Assembly (NCBI GenBank): GCA_035292505.1
Contig: DATDQA010000338.1
Location: forward strand, 1-13,564
Source of the DNA: DATDQA01 sp035292505
Lineage (GTDB): Bacteria; Bacteroidota; Bacteroidia; Chitinophagales; Saprospiraceae
Length of the DNA: 13,564 bases
Reading direction: 5' to 3'
Positions 1-7,136 of the stretch are shown piece by piece. Under the pieces are notes generated by a model. That model worked only from the letters and a program-made list of their open reading frames with translations, had not been told where the DNA came from and searched no databases. Within the stretch, counting starts at the first letter, position 1; each line of letters starts with the position of its first letter. The translations under genes were made by a program, and so were the position numbers.

Positions 1-984
1 GCTGCCTTCTGTGCCATATATGATGGTGCCACGGCCACGATTGTATAGTTGTAGATTCGTACAGCTACGGCCATCCCAGATGATGGACCTCTTGTCTTCG
101 AATTTGAAAGTCGTGAGTTGTGTGTCATAAAATTCCCAGTCATCATCTGGATAATGATAACGACCGCCTCCGGATGTCACGGACTCGGGGTAACGCAGCC
201 GCAAGGCCCATAAGGCAATATCAATTTCATGCACTGCATTATTGCAGATCTCACCTGTACCCCAATGCCTGAACCAATGCCAGTTGTAGTGCACGATATT
301 ATTCCGAAAAGGTCTGCGCGGCGCCGGTCCCTGCCAAAGATCCCAATCAAGCCAGTCCGGGGGAGCTGTTTCTATGCCCTTACCGATTGTGCCCCGCTGA
401 TTCGTATACCACGTTCGTGCTTCATAGGTATGACCGATTGCTCCATCATGAATCAGCGCGATAGCTTCCTGGGTAATGCGCGATGAGCGTTGTTGATTTC
501 CTATTTGAAGTTTTTTAGTCGTATGCTGATCGATCTTGATAAGTATTTCGCCCTCACCCGGAACATAGCATGTAGGTTTCTCCAGATAGACATGCTTGCC
601 GGCGTTCAAGGCATAGACAGCGAATGGCGCATGCGTATGATCAGCCGTAGCAATAACAATTGCATCGATCGTATCATCCCGGATCATCTCCCGGAAATCT
701 TTGAATGCCCTTGGTGCCGTAGTTTGCTTCTCGCGGACTTTCGAAAGTTGTGAGTTCAATGTTCGCGCATCCACGTCACACAAACCTGCTACTTCGAACC
801 CTGTCAGATCAAGGAGAATATTGGTAAGTAGAGCCCCACGACTATTGAGACCGACAACGCCAACGCGTACACGGTCGTTTGCACCGAGTACGCGTTTGTA
901 ATCAGGTATTGTGTTCATTACCGGTATCCCTGCGAGGACGACACCTGTTTCTTTGATGAAAGTTCTTCGGGATTTTGCATTCAT
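1..984 (-). CDS. Gfo/Idh/MocA family oxidoreductase with Tat signal (C-terminus cut off by the window edge)
   Basis: The frame is open from the ATG at 984 to position 1, giving 328 residues without a stop; the gene continues past the left edge. Residues 5-11 read SRRTFIK, an almost ideal twin-arginine motif, followed by a hydrophobic stretch (VVLAGIPVM), so the folded, cofactor-loaded enzyme is probably exported to the periplasm. A Rossmann-type VGVVGLNSRG lies at 41-50, the EKP signature that closes the NAD(P) domain is at 135-137, and AVHEID near 250-255 matches the substrate-side histidine/aspartate region. Known: this family oxidises or reduces sugar carbons with NAD(P), and secreted Bacteroidota members often make 3-keto sugars. 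It lies 128 bp downstream of a DUF1080 gene on the same strand, probably as one operon. The sugar substrate cannot be read from the sequence. Confidence 0.93.
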   Translation of the reverse strand, partial: MNAKSRRTFIKETGVVLAGIPVMNTIPDYKRVLGANDRVRVGVVGLNSRGALLTNILLDLTGFEVAGLCDVDARTLNSQLSKVREKQTTAPRAFKDFREMIRDDTIDAIVIATADHTHAPFAVYALNAGKHVYLEKPTCYVPGEGEILIKIDQHTTKKLQIGNQQRSSRITQEAIALIHDGAIGHTYEARTWYTNQRGTIGKGIETAPPDWLDWDLWQGPAPRRPFRNNIVHYNWHWFRHWGTGEICNNAVHEIDIALWALRLRYPESVTSGGGRYHYPDDDWEFYDTQLTTFKFEDKRSIIWDGRSCTNLQLYNRGRGTIIYGTEGS

Positions 985-1000
985 GTTTTATGATTCTTTT

Positions 1001-1033
1001 CATTCCGACGCGAACGTAGTGAGTCGGGGAATG
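1001..1033. repeat. Imperfect palindrome upstream of the oxidoreductase gene
   Basis: CATTCCGAC (1001-1009) pairs with GTCGGGGAATG (1023-1033) except for two extra G residues, leaving a loop of about 13 nt. It lies 17-49 nt upstream of the oxidoreductase ATG, so it would fold in the mRNA between the two genes of the probable operon. Its beginning, TTTTCATTCCGAC, closely matches the beginning of a second structured element at 12557-12604, which suggests a dispersed palindromic repeat family. Confidence 0.55.
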
Positions 1034-1112
1034 CAAGTGACACGATATAAATATGATTTTGAGGGAAGGAAGAGCTAATGACAACTGAGTCGATAAATCT
1101 TTTCATACACTT

Positions 1113-2483
1113 CTATAGCTCCAGAATTTTAATACTTCGAAAATGCACAGTATGACCATGATCCTGCAGCAGGATATGTCCCTTGGGCCATTGTCCGAAG
1201 CCCGGCCATTGCTTATACTTGCTGTATGCGACAAGCGCTCTGAACATATGTGAAAACCGGTCGTACTCCAGAACTTTTTCATTATTCAACCAATGTTCGA
1301 CTCTTCCATTTTTAGAAATAATCATCGCTTTGTTCCATTGATTGATGCCTTTGAATTGCTTTGACCGACCGGGCAGGGAATAGTTTTCTGCAGTGATCAG
1401 ATCATAGAGGGATGCCAGAGTGCGATTACCGTTCACTCCCAATTTTGCATCCGGGTGATTTTGATCATCGAGAATTTGAAATTCACATCCAATCGCTGAG
1501 CCTGCATTTTTATTCAGTTCCGGATCGACAAAGTATTTAATGCCACTGTTGGCTCCTGCGGTGATCATGAATTCCAGTTCGAGAATGAAATTCGCATACT
1601 GATCACGCGTAATAATATCGCCAGGACCAGCAGACTCTCGACCGGATGTTCCTTCAATCGTCAGGTTGCCATCCCGGATCACCCAACCATGATCCGGAAA
1701 CTGCTCTGACCGCGCACCACGCCATCCATTGGTTGTGTTACCATCCCAGAGCAACTTCCATCCCATGGCTTTTTCAATGGGTGTAAGTTGATTCACGAGA
1801 TAACTTTGTTCAGGTGCAATCGTTGGTGTCAGGTATCTTTCGATATCACTTGTCATGATCCTGATATTGCGCCATTGTACTGTTTTACCGATGTCTGCAT
1901 CGTGGTATACCGCATGCGCCTGTAATGCAATGAATCCGGATTCGGAAAATTCATCAACGAGATTTGCGCACGGGACGCCATTGACCAATGTCCTGATCCG
2001 GTTGCCGGTTGCTTCTACGCGAAAGGAATTCCAGATACCATTTCTGAAGGCAGATCGGCAATGGGGATTCAACGATGTCGGATACAACCACAATCTCCGA
2101 CCCTCATCATAAATACCACCGGAAAATTTTCTCGGGCCTGGATCCACTTCTACCTGCAGGCCATGGACGCGACCATTCTGATAGCCGGGAGATGAATGAC
2201 TTCTGATCTGCACACCGCTATTCAGGGCTGAATCGACGAGAATTTCAAATTCAAGAATAAAATCCTGGTATTCTGCATTTGTGCACAGAAAGGTATTCTG
2301 TGAATTGTCGATGCAGTGCGCAGTAATGACACCGTCTTTAGCGGTGAATGTGGATAGACCTCCTCTGACCGTCCAATCTTTCAGAAGATCATCCCACATG
2401 AGCGATGTCCACTGTTGTGCCTGGGAATGCAATGCGTAACAAAGAGAAAGTAAGAAAATTCCTATTCGTATAAACTGCATCAT
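1113..2483 (-). CDS. Secreted protein with two DUF1080 (3-keto-disaccharide hydrolase-like) domains
   Basis: 456 residues. An N-terminal signal peptide (charged start, hydrophobic IGIFLLSLCYAL, then SQAQQ) predicts export. Two related concanavalin-like sandwich domains follow: about 25-212, with NSGVQIRS and GLQVEVD, and about 240-456, with the equivalent NSGIKYFV and GCEFQILDD and the typical ending in which a strand HTVHFRSIKI closes the domain. The paired NSG and Q/E-rich strands show that the halves are repeats of one domain. Known: PF06439 members cleave 3-keto-glycosides made by Gfo/Idh/MocA oxidoreductases, and many family members have a single domain. The oxidoreductase lies directly downstream on the same strand, so the two probably act on the same periplasmic sugar. 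The substrate is unknown, and one of the two domains may serve for binding rather than catalysis. Confidence 0.92.
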   Translation of the reverse strand: MMQFIRIGIFLLSLCYALHSQAQQWTSLMWDDLLKDWTVRGGLSTFTAKDGVITAHCIDNSQNTFLCTNAEYQDFILEFEILVDSALNSGVQIRSHSSPGYQNGRVHGLQVEVDPGPRKFSGGIYDEGRRLWLYPTSLNPHCRSAFRNGIWNSFRVEATGNRIRTLVNGVPCANLVDEFSESGFIALQAHAVYHDADIGKTVQWRNIRIMTSDIERYLTPTIAPEQSYLVNQLTPIEKAMGWKLLWDGNTTNGWRGARSEQFPDHGWVIRDGNLTIEGTSGRESAGPGDIITRDQYANFILELEFMITAGANSGIKYFVDPELNKNAGSAIGCEFQILDDQNHPDAKLGVNGNRTLASLYDLITAENYSLPGRSKQFKGINQWNKAMIISKNGRVEHWLNNEKVLEYDRFSHMFRALVAYSKYKQWPGFGQWPKGHILLQDHGHTVHFRSIKILEL

Positions 2484-2490
2484 GCATGTG

Positions 2491-2507
2491 TTTACACGAA
2501 ATGTAAA
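2491..2507. promoter_or_regulatory. Possible operator: perfect inverted repeat just upstream of the DUF1080 gene
   Basis: TTTACA (2491-2496) and TGTAAA (2502-2507) form a perfect 6-bp inverted repeat with a 5-bp spacer, 8 nt before the ATG at 2483. The arm length and spacing suit a dimeric repressor, and the place suits control of the sugar operon. The region is AT-rich, so chance symmetry is possible, and no regulator gene is present in the window. Confidence 0.25.
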
Positions 2508-2597
2508 TATTTATCCTGTTACAGCCAGGGAGATTGTCAGAATGACATGCTTTATGAAACTGTGGAAGGGAGGGAGTATTGATACTGCTCCGGGTAC

Positions 2598-3695
2598 TCA
2601 ACCCATGATCTCGTCCATTGGCGTTCTGCCCAATCTCTTGAGGAGTCTGATATGGGAACTAAAGGCACTGCCAAACGTGCGTTTCTCCAGATAAGGCACG
2701 CCGAATTCCTGCGCGGTTTGTTTTACGATAGGAGCGATGGCAGGATAATGCACATGGCAAATGCGCGTAAAGAGGTGATGTTCAACCTGAAAATTCAAAC
2801 CACCGATATACCAGGACAACCATTTATTCTTCGTGGCAAAATTCATGGTAGTACGGAACTGATGAACTGCCCAGGAGTCTTCCATGGATCCGGTTTCGTC
2901 AGGCAACGGAAACAGAGTCTCTTCGACTGTATGCGCCAGTTGAAAGACAATGGATAAAATAACCCCACACGCGAAATGCATCACTGTAAATCCAACAAGT
3001 GCCTGCCAAAACGGCATTCCTACCAGAAGAGGTACGCCAAAAAATGTGAAAAAATATGCCAATTTCACACCGACGAGTCGGGCAAAGAGCCAGTTTTTTT
3101 GTGCAGGTGCTCCTTTATGGAGACCTCTTTTCCGGTACGACAGGTATTGTTTGAAATCCTTGACTGACGCCCAATACATCGTACTGATACCGTAGAAGAA
3201 AAATGCATACCACCACTGACCTTTATTCATATAATAATGCGGTGCATGCGGCGAAAACCGTAAAACCACTTTAGTCTCGATGTCTTCATCGATTCCGGTG
3301 ATATTGGTGAAGGTATGGTGGAGCATGTTGTGTTGCACTTTCCAATTTGCCGTTGTGCCACCAATCATATTGACGGTAAAGCCGATGATTTTATTCGTGA
3401 GTTCGTTTTGAGAATATGCACCATGATTGGCATCATGCATGATGCTCATGCCGACGCCTGCCTGTGCCCATCCCATGAGCAGCCAGAGCGAAAGAGCAAG
3501 GACAAATGGTAAAGGGAAAATCAAGAGTGCCACAAATGGCAGAACATACGCGCTCATCAACACAACAGTCTTAAAGACCATTACGGAATTAGCGTTTTTA
3601 GAAAGTTTGCGTTCCTGAAAATAGGCATCTACTCTGCTACGCAGAGTTTGAAAAAACCGAATGTCTTCACCCGTTTTGAATTTGACAGTTGTCAT
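2598..3695 (-). CDS. Membrane fatty acid desaturase (acyl-CoA / front-end desaturase-like)
   Basis: 365 residues from the ATG at 3695 (MTTVKFKTGEDIRF). A start at 3761 would add 22 residues that do not look like the family's N-terminus. The three histidine clusters that bind the di-iron centre are present: HDANH (87-91), HNMLHH (122-127) and QVEHH (303-307). The third box begins with Q, as in front-end (delta-5/delta-6, linoleoyl-CoA type) desaturases. Several hydrophobic segments, about 45-80 and 205-250, anchor it in the inner membrane. The N-terminal cytochrome b5 domain found in many eukaryotic relatives is absent, so a separate electron donor is needed. It probably introduces double bonds into membrane acyl chains. 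Regiospecificity cannot be told from the sequence. It is separated from its neighbours by 114 and 270 bp, so it may be transcribed alone. Confidence 0.93.
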   Translation of the reverse strand: MTTVKFKTGEDIRFFQTLRSRVDAYFQERKLSKNANSVMVFKTVVLMSAYVLPFVALLIFPLPFVLALSLWLLMGWAQAGVGMSIMHDANHGAYSQNELTNKIIGFTVNMIGGTTANWKVQHNMLHHTFTNITGIDEDIETKVVLRFSPHAPHYYMNKGQWWYAFFFYGISTMYWASVKDFKQYLSYRKRGLHKGAPAQKNWLFARLVGVKLAYFFTFFGVPLLVGMPFWQALVGFTVMHFACGVILSIVFQLAHTVEETLFPLPDETGSMEDSWAVHQFRTTMNFATKNKWLSWYIGGLNFQVEHHLFTRICHVHYPAIAPIVKQTAQEFGVPYLEKRTFGSAFSSHIRLLKRLGRTPMDEIMG

Positions 3696-3922
3696 ACGAG
3701 AAGGGGATTTATTGAGACTAATGATTGAAAAGCAGCCGAAGATACTAATAGTTGAGCACAATGAACACTGCCTGCACGATGAAGTTGTGTTTTCAGCAGA
3801 TTTCAGTCACTTTTGAATCAGTATCTATGGATCCGATTTTAGCTTGTTTACAGAAGATTGTATTGAATAATTCTGGAATACCTCCTGCCTGGTCCTTCTC
3901 AGGGATAATATGGAGACACTTC

Positions 3923-3967
3923 CAAACAATCTACTGTTTGTTTTTATTCAATCCGGGAGATCGGATT
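3923..3967. repeat. Two small hairpins at the 3' end of the YdeI-family gene
   Basis: CAAACA (3923-3928) pairs with TGTTTG (3935-3940), and AATCCG (3950-3955) pairs with CGGATT (3962-3967); each stem is 6 bp with a 6-nt loop. The second overlaps the TAA stop at 3966-3968. On the minus strand neither stem is followed by a T-run, so they are not convincing terminators for this gene; on the plus strand the first is followed by TTTTTA, but no plus-strand gene ends here. The rest of 3696-3965 shows no gene that I can support. Confidence 0.3.
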
Positions 3968-4547
3968 AACTCTTTTTTGTCACAATCAAGGGTGGTATCT
4001 TCTCTCCTTTCTCAGAAGACGCTATCAGGATAGCGAGACGTCGCAGTTGTGTCTCCTTTTGTTTTGCACTCATCACCCACCAGATCGTAGGCTTCTGTTT
4101 GGAGGGTGGAAGTGATTGAAAGAACGCCCATGCTTTTTTATTCGCCTTGAGTTTTTTCTCATAGGCAGGGAGAAGCGTGATTGTCGCTTGTTCAAAAGAA
4201 TAACGATTTGTATATGTGCCTTTTTTTGCATCAAATGCAGTCTGACCTGCTGGCATGATCAGTCCCGCTGCTTTGAGTTCTGCAAAACGTTTGATGTTTT
4301 TGTTGCTCCAGATACCTGTTGCACGCCTCGGTGTAACGCGATTCATATAGGTCGTATCATCAATTGACTTACGAATACCATCGATCCATCCGAAGCAGAG
4401 TAATTCATCTACAAGTTGCGGCCATGTAATACTCGGAATGCCGGAACTTGTTTTATAGAATCCCACCCAGAGTTCGTCTTTCTTCTTGTGATTTTTTTCG
4501 AGCCACTTACGGAAGTGAGCTGGGGTAGGGAAGAAAGTCGGCTTCAT
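3966..4547 (-). CDS. YdeI/OmpD-associated family protein
   Basis: 193 residues, about the usual length of the family. The recognisable core is LCFGWIDGIRKSIDD at 50-64, then VTPRRATGIWS (71-81) with NIKRFAEL shortly after, and the C-terminal WWVMSAKQKETQLRRL (156-171), all typical of the YdeI/OmdA group. It has no signal peptide or membrane segment and is probably cytoplasmic. Known: the family is widespread, and its E. coli member was linked to OmpD-type porins and bacteriocin protection, but no biochemical activity is firmly established. The lysine-rich C-terminus (VTKKS) is basic. It lies downstream of nadA on the same strand, separated by about 100 bp of short tandem repeats, so co-transcription is possible but not shown. 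Confidence 0.85.
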   Translation of the reverse strand: MKPTFFPTPAHFRKWLEKNHKKKDELWVGFYKTSSGIPSITWPQLVDELLCFGWIDGIRKSIDDTTYMNRVTPRRATGIWSNKNIKRFAELKAAGLIMPAGQTAFDAKKGTYTNRYSFEQATITLLPAYEKKLKANKKAWAFFQSLPPSKQKPTIWWVMSAKQKETQLRRLAILIASSEKGEKIPPLIVTKKS

Positions 4548-4553
4548 GTAACA

Positions 4554-4581
4554 ATGAATGATGAATGATGAATGATGAGTG
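4554..4581. repeat. 7-bp tandem repeat (ATGAATG x3 plus ATGAGTG)
   Basis: Three perfect ATGAATG units (4554-4560, 4561-4567, 4568-4574) and one variant ATGAGTG (4575-4581) stand in tandem directly upstream of the YdeI-family start codon, which is read on the other strand. The array merges into a hexanucleotide array on its right. It could vary in unit number by slippage. Confidence 0.85.
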
Positions 4582-4585
4582 ATGG

Positions 4586-4645
4586 TTGCACTTGCGTTTG
4601 CACTTGCACTTGAGCTTGTGTTTGAGTTTGAGTTTGAGTTTGGCT
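4586..4645. repeat. Degenerate hexanucleotide array, consensus TTGNNY, ten units
   Basis: Ten consecutive 6-bp units begin with TTG: TTGCAC, TTGCGT, TTGCAC, TTGCAC, TTGAGC, TTGTGT, then TTGAGT three times, and TTGGCT. The array ends 4 bp from the nadA stop codon, so it fills nearly all the space between nadA and the next gene. The first three bases are invariant while the last three drift. Confidence 0.9.
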
Positions 4646-4649
4646 TCTC

Positions 4650-5666
4650 CTAATCCTTCGGTCTCAATCCCGCCTTCTCAGATATCTCCAGCATCCTGTC
4701 AATACTCGCACGTGCCTCACGAATGATTCGATCCGAAAGAATTATTTCCGGTTGCTCGTACTCCATACACAGGTAGAGCTTCTCCATTGTATTGCGTTTC
4801 ATGTGCGGACATTCATTGCAGGCGCAGGTATTATTGGGTGGCGCAGGGATGAATACTTTCTCTGGCGATGCAAGCTCCATCTGATGAATGATGCCTGCTT
4901 CCGTCGCAACGATAAATGATTTCGCCGGATCCGTCTTTGTGAATTTCAGGAGTTGGCTGGTCGAACCAATAAAATCCGCCTCTTCAAGAATGTGCGCTTC
5001 ACACTCGGGATGTGCGATCAGCTTTGCATCTGGATGTCGCATCCGCAGCTTTGTGATCTTTTCCTGGGAGAAAATTTCATGCACCATACATGTGCCGTCC
5101 CAGAGAATGAGATCACGACCGGTTTTCTTTTGGAGGTATGCGCCAAGGTTGCGATCGGGAGCAAAAATGATCTCCTTGTCTTCAGGGATACTGCGGATCA
5201 CGATTTCTGCATTGCTCGAGGTACAACAGATGTCCGTCATTGTCTTGATCTCTGCGGTGCAATTGACATAAGATACGACAACCGCATTCGGATGTTGCGC
5301 GATGAAGAGACGGAAAAGGTCAGGCGGACAACTATCTGCGAGCGAACACCCGGCTTTCAGATCGGGTAGCAGGACTTTCTTTTGCGGTGAAAGGATCTTT
5401 GCCGTTTCCGCCATGAAGTGTACTCCAGCAAAGACGATGATATCTGCATCTGTTGCGGCAGCCCTTTGACTGAGGCCCAGACTGTCACCGATATAATCAG
5501 CGATGTCCTGTATCTCGGATTCCTGGTAGTAATGCGCAAGGATGATCGCATTCTTTTCTTTTTTAAGTCGTTTGATCTCCGCTTCAAGATCAAGTGTCGG
5601 GTCTAAGTCAATAGCGAGATATCCGAGGGCGCTGAGACTACCTGTTGCCGCTGCTGGCGCTACCAT
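4650..5666 (-). CDS. nadA: Quinolinate synthase NadA
   Basis: 338 residues, normal for the family. The enzyme condenses iminoaspartate (from NadB) with dihydroxyacetone phosphate to give quinolinate, the first pyridine intermediate of NAD synthesis, in the cytoplasm with a [4Fe-4S] cluster. Family signatures include AIILAHYYQ (40-48), DSLGLS (61-66), FAGVHFMAETAKIL (79-92), PDLKAGCSLADSC (101-113) and NECPHMKRNT (284-293). Candidate cluster ligands are C107, C193 (in DGTCMVHE) and C286. The first 20 residues (alanine-rich, MVAPAAATGSLSALGYLAID) are a little longer than the core fold needs, and a shorter start is conceivable. NadB and NadC are not in the window. Between it and the methyltransferase gene upstream lie 112 bp, in which I see no clear promoter or terminator. 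Confidence 0.97.
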   Translation of the reverse strand: MVAPAAATGSLSALGYLAIDLDPTLDLEAEIKRLKKEKNAIILAHYYQESEIQDIADYIGDSLGLSQRAAATDADIIVFAGVHFMAETAKILSPQKKVLLPDLKAGCSLADSCPPDLFRLFIAQHPNAVVVSYVNCTAEIKTMTDICCTSSNAEIVIRSIPEDKEIIFAPDRNLGAYLQKKTGRDLILWDGTCMVHEIFSQEKITKLRMRHPDAKLIAHPECEAHILEEADFIGSTSQLLKFTKTDPAKSFIVATEAGIIHQMELASPEKVFIPAPPNNTCACNECPHMKRNTMEKLYLCMEYEQPEIILSDRIIREARASIDRMLEISEKAGLRPKD

Positions 5667-5778
5667 GTATAGATGATTTTATAAATGAAAGACAAGTTTA
5701 CGGGGTTTTGGTTCAAAGATCATCCCATAAAATAACCTGGCCAGTTTTGAGTGAAGGTGTTGAATATCACCAGTTTAG

Positions 5779-6501
5779 TTAAAGGACGCCCATCAAGAAC
5801 ACGGCTGGTCGTTTATGCGCTTCAGGTAGTTGGGTATTCTTCCACTTTGCAATTGGCAAGGTGCGTACAAATTCAGTATCTGATGTCAGATCCATCGCTA
5901 CACAAAACAATGTTGCAGGCTTTAATGTCTTGAACGCAATCTCAATCACCTGGAGATTGCGATATGGTGTTTCAATAAAAATCTGTGTGGCACTATCCTT
6001 ACGCGAAATCTCTTCCAGTCTCCTGAGATCTACGGCAAGCTGATCTTTCTTCGGAGAAAGATAACCGTGAAACTGAAAACGTTGTCCATTCAAGCCTGAT
6101 GCCATCAAAGCCAGTATAATACTGGACGGACCAGTAAGTGGTACAACAGGTAGACCAAGTGTATGAGCATGCATGACAAGTGCGCTTCCCGGATCGGCAA
6201 TACCCGGACAACCTGCTTCGCTCATGACGCCGACATCATGTCCTTCCATGAGTGGGGTAAGGAGTATTGCAGGATGATCCTCCCGATGTTTGTCGAGTTC
6301 CGTGATAGAGAGGGAATGAATCGGGTGGGGAGGATTCATAGATTTCATAAATCTCCTTGCCGTACGTGCGTTTTCCACAATGTAATACATTGTCCTATGT
6401 AAGACGTGTACGACCTGCGGAGAAAGAGTTTGCACAGCACCTGGGAACAGTGGAGTGGGAATCAAGTAGAGTGTGCCAGGTTGGATAGGTCGTTGTACCA
6501 T
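5779..6501 (-). CDS. RsmI-like SAM-dependent methyltransferase (tetrapyrrole-methylase fold), short form
   Basis: 240 residues from the ATG at 6501. An upstream in-frame TTG at 6525 would add eight residues, but the ATG version starts right before the first strand (GTLYLIPTPL) as in relatives. Family motifs follow in order: VGVMSEAGCPGIADPG (90-105), equivalent to the SDAGTP loop of RsmI; TGPSSIILALMASGL (123-137), the SAM-binding segment; and FIETPYRN (165-172). RsmI 2'-O-methylates C1402 of 16S rRNA; this protein lacks the extra C-terminal domain of E. coli RsmI and has cysteine and glycine where RsmI has threonine and leucine. It may be the second, shorter paralogue often seen in Bacteroidota, so the substrate is uncertain. 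It follows the small membrane-protein gene by 25 bp and is probably co-transcribed with it. Confidence 0.87.
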   Translation of the reverse strand: MVQRPIQPGTLYLIPTPLFPGAVQTLSPQVVHVLHRTMYYIVENARTARRFMKSMNPPHPIHSLSITELDKHREDHPAILLTPLMEGHDVGVMSEAGCPGIADPGSALVMHAHTLGLPVVPLTGPSSIILALMASGLNGQRFQFHGYLSPKKDQLAVDLRRLEEISRKDSATQIFIETPYRNLQVIEIAFKTLKPATLFCVAMDLTSDTEFVRTLPIAKWKNTQLPEAHKRPAVFLMGVL

Positions 6502-6526
6502 TGCCTGCAAATATTCAGATTTCAAA

Positions 6527-6922
6527 TTATGATACCGGCATCATATAGTAAAAGATCGTGATAATCATTGTACCCCCTAATATTTTTGCCACCAATGCCA
6601 ACGCCTTATTTCTGTCCTTTCGCAGGTACTCTGCATTTACAATTGGCGACAGTTCCCGCGTTTTTTTGACACTAAACACCCCTATGAATCCATAGCCGAA
6701 ACAGAAACGATACATTGCTTGCAGAAATCCTGATAAAGACAATCCAACCGGTGCGCAGATCAGGAGTCGCCAGGCCCTCTGCGCGTCGAAGCTTTCAATG
6801 AAGAACACCAGGAGTATCGTCAGTACCAGTCCCACATATCCGAGCCGGTATCTTCTGGCTATTTCTTCAGGACCAATGTTGCAAAGACCTGCGACATATT
6901 CCGGTGTCTTTTGTTCATGCAT
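6527..6922 (-). CDS. Small hypothetical membrane protein
   Basis: 131 residues with no family that I recognise. The N-terminus (1-25, containing CNIGPEEIARRYRLG) is soluble and basic at its end. A strongly hydrophobic segment GLVLTILLVFFI follows at about 31-42, a second near 53-70 (LLICAPVGLSLSGFLQAM), a middle charged stretch SVKKTRELSPIVNAEYLRKDRNKA (about 84-107), and a third hydrophobic segment at 108-128. This suggests a three-helix inner-membrane protein. The start ATG is preceded by ACAGG, a modest ribosome-binding sequence. It heads a probable two-gene unit with the RsmI-like methyltransferase, which starts 25 bp after its stop. The patterned charged loop and good coding character support a real gene; the function is unknown. 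Confidence 0.72.
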   Translation of the reverse strand: MHEQKTPEYVAGLCNIGPEEIARRYRLGYVGLVLTILLVFFIESFDAQRAWRLLICAPVGLSLSGFLQAMYRFCFGYGFIGVFSVKKTRELSPIVNAEYLRKDRNKALALVAKILGGTMIITIFYYMMPVS

Positions 6923-7136
6923 CCTGTAAAGATATCTTATCGCGTTGAGGGAACATGATGCGATGGAGTATATAATGGCAGGATTAAAAGAGGATTAAAA
7001 AAGGGACGAAATCGTGGGTATGGGTTATATTTACGCGAATTTTATCGGCAATTTAGAAACGTCGATTCGCGTCATGTAAAAGATCGCATGCAGGAAATCT
7101 TATCTCTTAATAGTATTTATTTAAAATGTTTGAACA

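Noticed and set aside
2498..2505. TACATTTC on the minus strand as a -7 promoter box
   Set aside because: It has a mismatch in the last base and lies only about 14 bp before the ATG, without a -33 partner.
3696..3761. A 22-residue N-terminal extension of the desaturase, starting at 3761
   Set aside because: The extra residues (MCSTISIFGC...) do not look like the family N-terminus, and MTTVKFKTGEDIRF at 3695 does.
3752..4033. Plus-strand open frame of 93 codons
   Set aside because: It overlaps the 3' end of the YdeI-family gene on the other strand, and its composition has no coding character, signal or motif.
4554..4645. CRISPR-like array
   Set aside because: The units are 6-7 bp and adjoin without spacers, so this is a short tandem repeat, not a CRISPR.
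5730..5750. Terminator around the CTGGCCAG palindrome (5737-5744) after the methyltransferase gene
   Set aside because: The palindrome has no loop and the flanking bases pair poorly, so no stable hairpin forms.
6502..6525. A TTG start at 6525 for the methyltransferase, 1 bp after the upstream stop
   Set aside because: An in-frame ATG eight codons later places the start just before the first beta strand, as expected; TTG cannot be fully excluded.
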